NCBI RefSeq assembly: GCF_002157205.1
Contig: NZ_CP021358.1
Location: 310,001 to 374,000, forward strand
Length of the DNA stretch: 64,000 nucleotides
Direction: 5' to 3'
Source of the DNA: Kushneria marisflavi
GTDB lineage: Bacteria; Pseudomonadota; Gammaproteobacteria; Pseudomonadales; Halomonadaceae
A program made the translations under genes and the position numbers. The notes beneath the pieces are model-generated. The model did not search any database. It had not been told where the DNA came from and worked only from the letters and a program-made list of their open reading frames with translations. Positions within the stretch are counted from its first letter, which is position 1. Every line of letters starts with the position of its first letter. Below are positions 10,799-18,921 of the stretch, piece after piece.

Positions 10799-11082
10799 CC
10801 TGATGTATTGTCCTGACTGATCAAAAAACGGTAGCGTGATGCGGGACATTGCCCGCGGCGTTCATCATGATCCTGCAGCGATGATGAGGCAAATATCGCA
10901 TCAAACGGCTGGGCTGCTTTCCCGACGCCAGCAGAAGATGTCTCTTGAAGAGCGTTGCACTTTACGTCACAGCCTCTTTACTATCTCGGACAGCATTCCC
11001 CCGGGGTCATTTCAGAATCCTTTTGACACCATCATCGCACCTTGATGGCGCAGATGATGCCCTTGCATGGAGCTTCAGCCAA

Positions 11083-11853
11083 ATGTCCGTTTCAAAGCGT
11101 TTTCCTGCACTCCTGGCACTGCTGGCCATGAGCCTTCCCGTATTGCCTGCTGCGGCTGCCGAGAGCACCCCATCCCGACAAATCGAGGTTCAGGCCAGCG
11201 CCAGCATTGATGTGTTGCCTGACCGCGCGACCCTCAATGCGGTGCTGGTTGAGGCAACCCCTCTGGTCGAGATGGGCAGCAAGCGCGATGGAGATGACAC
11301 GACAGAGGCACGCAAGAAGCTGGAAAAGCGCAGCACGGCATTGATCAAGGCCTTAAACAGGATGGGGGTCGACAGTGACCATCTTCATGCCGGCAATCTG
11401 AGCGTCTACAACGAGCAGCAGCTGCAGGGTAATGACCAGGCCGCTCCCCTGAAAGAGCGTGTGGTCATCGAGCGCAATCTGGATATCGACATCAACGACC
11501 TGAGCGCCCTGCCCGGGATTATCGATGCCCTGTTTGCCAACGGCATCGACCGCCTGGAGGGCATTCGCTACGACGTCAGCGATCGTGAAGCCGTTGAAGA
11601 CAAGGCACTTGAACAGGCGCTGGCACGTGCGCACCAGAAGGCAGAACTGATGGCGAGCGCCCTGTCCGTGACACTGGGCGACGTTGAGCGCATCCAGGAA
11701 ACCCGCTCACCGGTTCTGCGCCCAATGATGATGGCCTCGGCACGCACCGAACAGGCCGACAGCGCGACATATACACCGGGCACCATCAGCGTGGATGCCG
11801 GTGTACTGGTCAACTGGTCCCTTGATACATCAGCCGACAAGGCGCGGCCATGA
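11083..11853 (+). CDS. SIMPL (DUF541) domain periplasmic protein
   Basis: A 256-residue exported protein. A signal peptide is clear from the ATG at 11083 (MSVSKRFPALLALLAMSLPV, cleavage near AAAA-ES), with GGAG ten bases upstream. The mature part begins IEVQASASIDVLPDRATLNA, the usual entry to the SIMPL/DUF541 fold. ALARAHQKAELMASALSVTLGDV follows in the conserved C-terminal half. SIMPL proteins such as E. coli YggE are tied to oxidative-stress tolerance, but their biochemistry is unclear. The stop codon overlaps the ktrA start (ATGA), suggesting co-translation. Confidence 0.85.
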   Translation: MSVSKRFPALLALLAMSLPVLPAAAAESTPSRQIEVQASASIDVLPDRATLNAVLVEATPLVEMGSKRDGDDTTEARKKLEKRSTALIKALNRMGVDSDHLHAGNLSVYNEQQLQGNDQAAPLKERVVIERNLDIDINDLSALPGIIDALFANGIDRLEGIRYDVSDREAVEDKALEQALARAHQKAELMASALSVTLGDVERIQETRSPVLRPMMMASARTEQADSATYTPGTISVDAGVLVNWSLDTSADKARP

Positions 11854-12506
11854 GTCGTCAGTATGCCGTGATTGGCCTTGGGTACTTTGGCATGACAGTG
11901 GCCCTTGAACTGGTGCGCCAGGATCATGAGGTCCTGGGCATCGACCATGATGAGGGCCGGGTGGACTCTCTTGCCAACCAGCTGACGCATACGGTCATTG
12001 CCGACCCAAAGGATGAGCGAGCGCTTGATGAACTGGATTTGCACAGATTCGATGCGGTACTGATCGATCTGGATACCATAGAGAGCAGCATCCTGTGCGC
12101 CATGCACGTCAGTGGACGAAAGGTGCAGGAGCTTTGGGTCAGGGCACTATCCGATGATCATTACAAGCTGCTGGAGCATCTGGGCGTCAACCATATCGTC
12201 TATCCAGAGCACGACCAGGGTATTCATGTGGCCTAAAGCATCAATCACCGCACCGTGGTCGACATGATTTCGCTGGGGGATGGCCAGTACGTCATCGAGG
12301 TCGAGATTACTCGGGCCCTGGTCGAACATCAGGGCAAGGGGGGCATCATGCATCTTCACGACAACGAATCGGCAAGGCTGGTGGCCATCAAGCGCGACGA
12401 CAAACTCGACTGCTCCCCGGACAATAATGCAGACCTCAAGGCCGGGGACCATGTCATTCTGATCGGGGACCTTGATGCCCTGAAGCGATTTGATGTGAAA
12501 GCCTGA
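11850..12506 (+). pseudogene. ktrA: KtrA/TrkA-type potassium uptake regulatory subunit, split by an in-frame TAA
   Basis: KtrA is the cytoplasmic RCK ring that gates the KtrB K+ channel-like carrier. The frame runs from 11850 to 12506 (219 codons, the normal length), but codon 129 is TAA (12234-12236). Before it lies a complete RCK_N domain (AVIGLGYFGMTVALELV, nucleotide-binding glycines, later YPEHDQGIHVA). After it, in the same frame, lies the RCK_C domain (VVDMISLGDGQYVIEVEI to GDHVILIGDLDALKRF). A single C-to-T change from CAA (Gln) would explain it. The C-terminal half could restart at GTG 12255 or ATG 12264, but I see no ribosome-binding site. KtrB follows two bases after the final stop. 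Confidence 0.85.
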
Positions 12507-12508
12507 CC

Positions 12509-13873
12509 ATGGCCTTTAAGCGACTACGCAGGCCAGCACGGCGCTCTCCAAGAGGGTTGATACTACAGCTCCATCCACCTGAAATTCTGCTGTTGGGCTT
12601 CATGACCATGAGCCTGATCGGCACTGTGCTGCTGAAGTTACCGATATCGACCACGCAGGGCGTCGGCTGGCTGGACGCCCTGTTTACAGCGACCTCAGCG
12701 GTCACCGTGACGGGGCTGGGCGTTATCAATACCGGCGCCGATCTGAGCTTCTGGGGCCAGCTGATCGTACTGGTATTGATTCAGGTTGGCGGCCTGGGCT
12801 TCATGACCTTCGCCGCATTGACCGTCATCATGCTGGGAGGCCGCCTGCCCATGTCCCAGCAAAGCCTGGTGAGAGAGTCACTTAATCAGTCCTCGGTGGG
12901 CGAGATTGGCCGCCTGGTGCGCACGGTCGCGCTTTATGCCGTCATCGTGGAGATCGCCGGCACCGTGCTGCTGGCCATACACTGGGTACCTGAAAGCGGC
13001 TGGCGTGTCGGGCTATGGGAAAGCTTCTTTCATGCGGTATCCGCCTTTAACAATGCCGGCTTTTCCACTCACGCAGACAGCCTGATGAGCGAAGTCGGCA
13101 ACCCGCTGGTCAATTTCACCATCTCGGCGCTGTTTATCATTGGCGGGCTGGGATTTGCGGTGCTGGCCGATATTCATGAAAAGCGGGCCTGGTCACGCCT
13201 TTCCACTCAGAGCCGCCTGATCCTGATCGCCACCCTGCTGCTCAATATGGTGGCCTTTGCCTGTATTACCACACTTGAGTGGCACAATAACGGGACGCTG
13301 GGCCAGCTTGACAGTACCACTGACCGTCTTATGGCCGGCTGGTTTCAGGCCGTGACGCCGCGCACCGCGGGATTTAATACCGTTGATACGGGCGCCATGA
13401 CGCAACCGTCCTCGTTGATTACGATGATGCTGATGTTTATTGGCGGCGGGCCCAGCTCTACCGCCAGCGGTATCAAGATCACTACGTTTATCGTATTGGT
13501 ACTGACGGCTCGCGCCTTTTTTCAACAGCGTGAAGAACCGGTTATCATGAACCGACGCTTGAGCATCGATACCGTCAACAAGGCGGTGGCCGTGGCCCTA
13601 GCTGCCGTCTTCATGATTTTTGCAGTCATCATGCTGCTCAGCATCACCGAGCCGCATGCCCGGATGCTCGACATCATGTTTGAAGTTGTGTCCGCCTTTG
13701 GCACAACGGGCCTCTCCCGCGGCCTGACCGGCGAGCTGTCCATGCCTGGCAAATATATCATTATCGCGACCATGCTGATCGGCCGCGTTGGCCCCCTGTC
13801 TCTGGGATACATGATGGCCGGCAAACACACACCTGCGACACGCTTCGCCAGGGCGCCCCTGCAGATCGGCTAA
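12509..13873 (+). CDS. ktrB: Potassium uptake protein KtrB, TrkH family
   Basis: The 454-residue membrane subunit of a Na+-dependent K+ uptake system. The four pore-loop repeats are visible: TATSAVTVTGLGV, VSAFNNAGFSTHAD, VTPRTAGFNTVDTG and VSAFGTTGLSRGLTG. GGGPSSTASGIKITTF, a conserved TrkH/KtrB stretch, follows the third loop. It starts two bases after the ktrA frame ends, so the two form one transcription unit. The channel subunit itself appears intact. Its normal gating partner is interrupted, which may leave it unregulated or dependent on other RCK subunits. Confidence 0.93.
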   Translation: MAFKRLRRPARRSPRGLILQLHPPEILLLGFMTMSLIGTVLLKLPISTTQGVGWLDALFTATSAVTVTGLGVINTGADLSFWGQLIVLVLIQVGGLGFMTFAALTVIMLGGRLPMSQQSLVRESLNQSSVGEIGRLVRTVALYAVIVEIAGTVLLAIHWVPESGWRVGLWESFFHAVSAFNNAGFSTHADSLMSEVGNPLVNFTISALFIIGGLGFAVLADIHEKRAWSRLSTQSRLILIATLLLNMVAFACITTLEWHNNGTLGQLDSTTDRLMAGWFQAVTPRTAGFNTVDTGAMTQPSSLITMMLMFIGGGPSSTASGIKITTFIVLVLTARAFFQQREEPVIMNRRLSIDTVNKAVAVALAAVFMIFAVIMLLSITEPHARMLDIMFEVVSAFGTTGLSRGLTGELSMPGKYIIIATMLIGRVGPLSLGYMMAGKHTPATRFARAPLQIG

Positions 13874-13970
13874 TAGTCGTAGGGCCCTTCACAAGACGCG
13901 TACTCGCATCGTTTGCTCTATCCTGTAGTTCCTGATAGATCAATCATATAAGGCTTCCTGGCTAGGCGTT

Positions 13971-14885
13971 ATGCTCGACTATAAACTTCTTGAGGCGCTG
14001 GGCGCCGTTGTGGATCAGGCAGGGTTTGAGCGCGGTGCGCAGGTACTGGGGCTGACTCAGTCTGCCGTGTCGCAGAGAATCAAGCTTCTGGAGGCGCGTC
14101 TGGGACAGCCGGTGCTGATTCGAGCGCCCCGTATCGCCCCGACAGATCTGGGAAAGCGACTTCTCAATCATATTCAGCAGGTTCGTCTGCTCGAACATGA
14201 TCTGCTTGACTATGTCCCCTCACTCGGTGATCGCGAACAGCGTCTTCGCATTGCGCTCAACGCCGATAGCCTGGCCACCTGGTGGGCCGAAGCGGTAGAG
14301 GATTTCTTTCGCGATCACCGGGTCATGTTCGACCTGGTCGTTGAAGATCAGGAAACGGCACTCAAGCGCATGCGCGACGGCGAAGTGGCAGCCTGTCTGT
14401 GCATGACCCCGCGCTCCATCCAGGGCGCGCGCGCGCGCCCGCTGGGCGGCATGCGTTATCGCCCCCTGGCCACGCCTGACTTCATGAGCCGATATTTTCC
14501 CAACGGCCTCAACCGCATTGCGCTGGCAGAGGCGCCCGCCGTGGTCTTTGGTCCCGATGACCGGCTACAGCAGCGCTATGTGGCCAATCATGGCGTGACC
14601 GCCCCTTTCCCGCATCATCTATGCCCGTCGTCAGAAGGGTTTTATCGAATGATTCGGTCCGGCATCGGTTATGGACTGGTCCCTGAAATTCAGGCTCAGG
14701 AGGCCATTGATCAGGGCGAGCTGGTCGATCTCGAAACAAGCTCCGATGTTATCGTGCCGCTCTACTGGCATTACTGGCGTCAGGGTGGGAATATTCTGGA
14801 AGCCCTGACACAGCATCTGACCCAGCATGCGCGGCGCTGGCTGACCGACCTTGATGGTTTTGATAACCCTTCGGGAGTGCTCTGA
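13971..14885 (+). CDS. argP: LysR-family regulator ArgP
   Basis: A 304-residue transcription factor. The N-terminal winged helix-turn-helix is clear (FERGAQVLGLTQSAVSQRIK). The body matches ArgP/IciA rather than a generic LysR protein (LRIALNADSLATWWAEAV, MIRSGIGYGLVPEIQ). ArgP senses arginine and lysine and controls amino-acid export and lysine synthesis genes. Its usual neighbour, a LysE/ArgO exporter gene, is not here; a lipoprotein gene follows at two bases. An 18-base perfect G/C palindrome lies inside the coding region at 14423-14440. Confidence 0.88.
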   Translation: MLDYKLLEALGAVVDQAGFERGAQVLGLTQSAVSQRIKLLEARLGQPVLIRAPRIAPTDLGKRLLNHIQQVRLLEHDLLDYVPSLGDREQRLRIALNADSLATWWAEAVEDFFRDHRVMFDLVVEDQETALKRMRDGEVAACLCMTPRSIQGARARPLGGMRYRPLATPDFMSRYFPNGLNRIALAEAPAVVFGPDDRLQQRYVANHGVTAPFPHHLCPSSEGFYRMIRSGIGYGLVPEIQAQEAIDQGELVDLETSSDVIVPLYWHYWRQGGNILEALTQHLTQHARRWLTDLDGFDNPSGVL

Positions 14886-14887
14886 TC

Positions 14888-15244
14888 ATGAGTTTTCCGT
14901 CTGTCTTCAGCACAGCGTATCTCTATCCCTGCATACTGCTTTTATCCGGTCTGTTAACAGCCTGCAGCACTGCCCCGCAGGGCGGACAGGGTGGAGATAC
15001 GCTGGTCGTCGCTGCCGGCGCCACCGATGAGCCTACTGCCCGAGCCAATGCCATGGAAACCGGTCAGCATCTGTGTCTGTCACGCGGTGGAAGACAGGCC
15101 AGCATGGTGGATATGCAGGTCACGCCACCCACCATGACCAACGTTGATAAAGATCCGCTCGCCCGATCCAACACGGATGCCCTGGAAGCGGCCACCTCTG
15201 AAGGCGACATCTGGCGCGCCAGACTTACCCTTCGCTGTCGCTGA
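14888..15244 (+). CDS. Small lipoprotein of unknown function
   Basis: A 118-residue predicted lipoprotein. The N-terminus has a hydrophobic stretch ending in the lipobox LLTAC, with Cys near residue 26. The mature part is small and soluble, with VVAAGATDEPTARANAMETG and two further cysteines (in GQHLCLSRGG and at LRCR). I do not recognise the family. It starts two bases after argP, and its last 20 bases overlap the convergent gene that ends at 15225. Confidence 0.7.
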   Translation: MSFPSVFSTAYLYPCILLLSGLLTACSTAPQGGQGGDTLVVAAGATDEPTARANAMETGQHLCLSRGGRQASMVDMQVTPPTMTNVDKDPLARSNTDALEAATSEGDIWRARLTLRCR

Positions 15245-15557
15245 GCCCGCCTTGTTCACGCTGGCGAATCGCCTGCACGCTCTCGATCTTGTCCGACATG
15301 CTCTGCTCACGATCCGTGCGCGTTCCGATACGCATAGAGGTTGTGATCCTGGGCGCCCCCATCTCATGCACGACCTCATGACAGCGCCTGACCACATCAA
15401 AAACAGCCTCCCACTCTCCTTCGATGTTGGTGCCATAGGCATGCATCTGATGTGAAAGCCCTGCCTGCTCAATCACATCCTGACATGCCGAGACATAAGC
15501 CCCTACCGAAACACCCACACCCAGTGGCACAACACACAGGTCCACCATGACCTTCAT
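15225..15557 (-). CDS. MTH1187-family thiamine-binding protein (DUF77)
   Basis: A 110-residue cytoplasmic protein of the MTH1187/YkoF-like family, which forms ferredoxin-like tetramers; some members bind thiamine. It opens MKVMVDLCVVPLGVGVSVGA and contains HAYGTNIEGEWEAVFDVVRRC and PRITTSMRIGTRTD, matching the family along its length. No thiamine synthesis or transport gene and no TPP riboswitch lies nearby. The 3' end overlaps the neighbouring lipoprotein gene tail-to-tail by 20 bases. The upstream region to 15758 holds both promoters and a short palindrome CTTAAA-TT-TTTAAG at 15633-15646. Confidence 0.85.
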   Translation of the reverse strand: MKVMVDLCVVPLGVGVSVGAYVSACQDVIEQAGLSHQMHAYGTNIEGEWEAVFDVVRRCHEVVHEMGAPRITTSMRIGTRTDREQSMSDKIESVQAIRQREQGGLSDSEG

Positions 15558-15758
15558 AACGCTTTCCTCCCGAAAATATTGGTAACGTCAATTTGGTTCA
15601 TAAAAAACGGGCTGCAAAATCGGCAATTGTTGCTTAAATTTTTAAGGTCCGAACAAGAAAAATAGCTCGACGTTTCCTTGGCATCACCGGACGTGTCACC
15701 CGCTCATGGTACAGGGAGGCATCGTGGGGGTAATGAACCATTACCAGGGGAGAATGGC

Positions 15759-16904
15759 ATGACCAGCAATACCTTTGACAATTCAACAGCCTACGGCAAA
15801 AGCCGATCACGCCGACTGATCGAGCGCTGGCTGGAACCCACGGGCATAACACTCAATGGCAACAAGCCCTGGGATCTGCAGATTCATAATTCCGATTTCT
15901 ATAGCCGGGTCGTGCGACAGGGCTCACTGGGCCTCGGTGAATCCTATATGGATCACTGGTGGTCGTGCGAGCGCATCGACCAGTTCATCGAGCGCGTCCT
16001 GCTGGCCAATCTGGGCGAGCGGGCCCATACCCGCCGTGAAAAGATGTTTTATCAGCTTCAAACCAGCCTGACCAATCTGCAGAGCAGGACACGCGCTTTC
16101 ATGGTAGGCGAGCAGCACTATGACTTCGGCAATGACCTGTTCGAGGCCATGCTGGACAGCACCATGTGCTACTCATGCGGCTACTGGAAAGAGGCCACCA
16201 CCCTGCATGAAGCGCAGGTGGCCAAGCTGGATCTGGCCGCGCGCAAGCTGCAACTCGAACCCGGCATGAGGGTGCTCGATATCGGCTGTGGCTGGGGCAG
16301 CTTCGCCGAGCATGCAGCTCGTCACTACGGCGTTCATGTGACCGGCATCACCATCTCCAGAGAACAGGCCGAGCTTGCCGGAAAACGCTGTGAAGGGCTC
16401 GATGTCGACATCCTGCTCGAGGACTATCGCGACCTGGAAGGCCGCTTTGATCGCGTTGTCTCCATCGGCATGTTCGAACATGTCGGGCAGAAAAACTATC
16501 AGACCTACTTCGACACCGTGGAACGTCTGCTGACGACGGATGGTCTTTTCGTGCTGCATACCATCGGCTCCAACAATTCGACCATCGATGCAGATCCCTT
16601 CATCAACAAGTATATCTTTCCCAATGGCGTACTGCCCTCGATAGCGCAGATCATCACGCCTACCGAGAACAGGATGGTGATGGAGGACTGGCAGAATTTC
16701 GGTGCCGACTACGACCGCACCCTGATGGCCTGGCTGGAGAACATCGAAGCGGCCTGGCCCGGCCTGCCTTACGATGAACGTACCCAGCGCATGTTCCATT
16801 ACTATCTGGCCAGCTGTGCCGGCGCCTTCAGGGCCCGTGACCTTCAGCTCTGGCAGGTCGTCTTTTCCAAACGTCGCCCCGGGCGTTATGACGCGCCTCG
16901 TTAG
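15759..16904 (+). CDS. cfa: Cyclopropane-fatty-acyl-phospholipid synthase
   Basis: Adds a methylene group from SAM across double bonds of unsaturated acyl chains in membrane phospholipids. It has 381 residues from the ATG at 15759, which has AGGGGAGAA upstream; an earlier in-frame start at 15678 is less likely. The SAM-binding motif VLDIGCGWGSFAEHAARHYG is followed by GITISREQ. Other conserved stretches are HYDFGNDLF, MCYSCGYW and SIGMFEHVGQKNY. Cyclopropane lipids commonly rise in stationary phase and under salt or acid stress. The gene seems to stand alone. Confidence 0.95.
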   Translation: MTSNTFDNSTAYGKSRSRRLIERWLEPTGITLNGNKPWDLQIHNSDFYSRVVRQGSLGLGESYMDHWWSCERIDQFIERVLLANLGERAHTRREKMFYQLQTSLTNLQSRTRAFMVGEQHYDFGNDLFEAMLDSTMCYSCGYWKEATTLHEAQVAKLDLAARKLQLEPGMRVLDIGCGWGSFAEHAARHYGVHVTGITISREQAELAGKRCEGLDVDILLEDYRDLEGRFDRVVSIGMFEHVGQKNYQTYFDTVERLLTTDGLFVLHTIGSNNSTIDADPFINKYIFPNGVLPSIAQIITPTENRMVMEDWQNFGADYDRTLMAWLENIEAAWPGLPYDERTQRMFHYYLASCAGAFRARDLQLWQVVFSKRRPGRYDAPR

Positions 16905-17037
16905 GCACTCTCGCCCGGATGTGTGGCCACCTGGCATCTGCGGTAGCCGTGGCGGCCCCGCAATGGCATTATTTCCCAGGTATCATCCTTATGCCCATTC
17001 ATTCAGGACCGTCAACCCGACGAGGTAGTCATTCAAG

Positions 17038-18228
17038 ATGTTCGAGCGTATCGAGCGAGTTCCCGGGGACGCTATCCTCGGCCTGATCGAAGCCTATCAA
17101 AAGGATTCCAACCCTCAGAAAGTCGATCTTGGGGTCGGTGTCTATCGTGATGACCAGGGCCGCACGCCGGTGCTTGCGACGGTCAAGAAAGCAGAAGAGC
17201 AGCTTTGTCAGAACGAAGCCACCAAAAGCTACATAGGCTCCCATGGCGATACGCGCTATACCGAGGCGGTCACCAGAATGGTGGTAGGTGAAGACTCTGC
17301 GGCACTGAGCGCCGGTCGCATCAGTACTACCCAGACCCCGGGGGGCACCGGTGCGCTGCGTCTGGCCGCCGACTTCCTGAAAGCGCACCTGCCTGGCCGC
17401 GCCATCTGGCTTAGCGACCCGACCTGGCCCAACCATCCGGCCATCTTTGATGCTGCTGGCATCGACGTTAAGCGCTACCCCTACGTCAACGCCGATAATC
17501 GTCTGGACTTCGAGGCCATGCTGGCCGCTTTAAAGGAAGTCCCCGAAGGCGACATCGTCCTGCTGCATGCCTGCTGCCATAATCCGACCGGTTTTGACCT
17601 GTCAGAGGCGCAGTGGCGAGAGATCCTGGACGTAGTCAAGTCTCGCGGACTGCTGCCGCTGATCGACTTTGCCTACCAGGGTTTTGGCGATGGCCTTGAT
17701 CAGGATGCCTTTGGCGTTCGCCTTTTCGTTGAAGCACTCGACGAAATGCTGATCACAACGTCGTGCTCAAAAAACTTCGGCCTCTATCGTGAACGTACCG
17801 GCTCGCTGATGCTACTGGCCGCCGATACAGAGCAGATGCAAAATGTTCGCACCCAGGTCGCCATTGCCGCTCGCGAAAATTACTCCACGCCACCTTCGCA
17901 TGGCGCTGCGGTCGTCGCCGAGATTCTGAGCTCTCAGGCACTGACCGACGAGTGGAAACAGGAACTGGCCGACATGCGCGGGCGTATCAATGGTCTGCGC
18001 AGCGATTTCGTGGCCGCTTTCCGTCCACACGGCCTTGAAGAGCACTTTGCCTTCATCGCCGAGCAGCGCGGCATGTTCTCCTACACCGGGCTGACTCACG
18101 AGCAGGTCAAGCGACTGCGTGATGAGTTCAGTATCTATATGGTGGGCTCCGGCCGTGCCAACATTGCCGGACTGTCTGAAAAGACGCTGGAGTACGTGGC
18201 CAACGCCATTGCGACCGTTGTGAAATAG
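17038..18228 (+). CDS. Aromatic-amino-acid / aspartate aminotransferase, class I
   Basis: A PLP enzyme of 396 residues that transfers amino groups between aspartate or aromatic amino acids and 2-oxoacids. The PLP-lysine is K245 in TSCSKNFGLYRERTG. LIDFAYQGFGDGLD carries the Asp and Tyr that contact PLP, and GSGRANIAG carries the substrate-carboxylate arginine. It opens FERIERVPGDAILGLIEAY like TyrB/AspC proteins. TyrB and AspC are hard to separate by eye, so no symbol is given. It is followed by a bidirectional terminator. Confidence 0.92.
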   Translation: MFERIERVPGDAILGLIEAYQKDSNPQKVDLGVGVYRDDQGRTPVLATVKKAEEQLCQNEATKSYIGSHGDTRYTEAVTRMVVGEDSAALSAGRISTTQTPGGTGALRLAADFLKAHLPGRAIWLSDPTWPNHPAIFDAAGIDVKRYPYVNADNRLDFEAMLAALKEVPEGDIVLLHACCHNPTGFDLSEAQWREILDVVKSRGLLPLIDFAYQGFGDGLDQDAFGVRLFVEALDEMLITTSCSKNFGLYRERTGSLMLLAADTEQMQNVRTQVAIAARENYSTPPSHGAAVVAEILSSQALTDEWKQELADMRGRINGLRSDFVAAFRPHGLEEHFAFIAEQRGMFSYTGLTHEQVKRLRDEFSIYMVGSGRANIAGLSEKTLEYVANAIATVVK

Positions 18229-18254
18229 CGCCTAGGCATCACCATTTGTTGAAA

Positions 18255-18287
18255 CAAAAAAAAGCGAGCCATCCGGCTCGCTTTTTT
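18255..18287. terminator. Bidirectional terminator between the aminotransferase and the EF-hand lipoprotein
   Basis: Perfect stem AGCGAGCC / GGCTCGCT with loop ATCC, with A-run to the left and TTTTT to the right. Confidence 0.92.
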
Positions 18288-18300
18288 ATGTCTCCATGAC

Positions 18301-18858
18301 TCAGGGCGAGACCGACTCCACCGTCTCTGCAGACGTATTCGGCTCGATCTGCACCGGCTCATCGCCCGCCTCGGATGAGGGAACAACGCCCCAGGCCGCC
18401 GCTGTGGACGAACTCATGGTGGCAGGCGTAGCGGTCGCTTTGGAGCGCTGCCACGTCTGGGACGCCGGCTCTGGCGGCAGTCGCCATGAAGATGAGACGA
18501 TTTGATCAGAGCCCATCGCCTCCGCCCCCTGCGTGCTGGCCTGAAGCTGTCGCTGAAGGGCAGGATCACTCAGACGTTTGCGAAACTCCTGACGCGATAT
18601 CTGACCATCACCATTTTCATCCAGCGTATTCCAGTGATCTCCCAGACCAAGGTGCTCAAGGTCCAGCGCACTCAGACCATCGCGAGGATCGGTATTGCCC
18701 TGATCAAAAAGCGCGTCGGCCTGCTGCACGCTGTCCGATGTGGCGCCTGCCTGTGTGGCATCGCCTTCCTGCGTCGAGTGCTGAGCGCACCCGGCCAGCA
18801 TTGCCATCATGACAAATCCTGACAGCCGTTTGTGATACCCCATTGGCCCGCTGCGCAT
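18301..18858 (-). CDS. EF-hand-containing lipoprotein of unknown function
   Basis: A predicted lipoprotein of 185 residues. The start at 18858 has GGAG six bases before the ATG and gives a signal sequence ending MMAMLAGC, so the Cys is lipidated. A single canonical EF-hand loop, DENGDGQISRQE, has acidic or oxygen ligands at positions 1, 3, 5, 7, 9 and 12, so it probably binds Ca2+. The rest is low-complexity, rich in S, T, A, E and Q, and ends without a recognisable domain. The role is unknown. It could be a cell-envelope calcium-binding protein. Confidence 0.7.
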   Translation of the reverse strand: MRSGPMGYHKRLSGFVMMAMLAGCAQHSTQEGDATQAGATSDSVQQADALFDQGNTDPRDGLSALDLEHLGLGDHWNTLDENGDGQISRQEFRKRLSDPALQRQLQASTQGAEAMGSDQIVSSSWRLPPEPASQTWQRSKATATPATMSSSTAAAWGVVPSSEAGDEPVQIEPNTSAETVESVSP

Positions 18859-18921
18859 AAGCATCTCCGCACCATCGATCATGAAAGAGTACTAATACTA
18901 TAAACACAATGAGGTCACGCT

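Noticed and set aside
10905..10940. A partial B12-box-like match on the minus strand upstream of the binding-protein gene, suggesting a cobalamin riboswitch
   Set aside because: Only about 11 of 17 positions match, and the rest of the riboswitch core (conserved GGGAA, GGUG and the closing P1 helix) could not be built.
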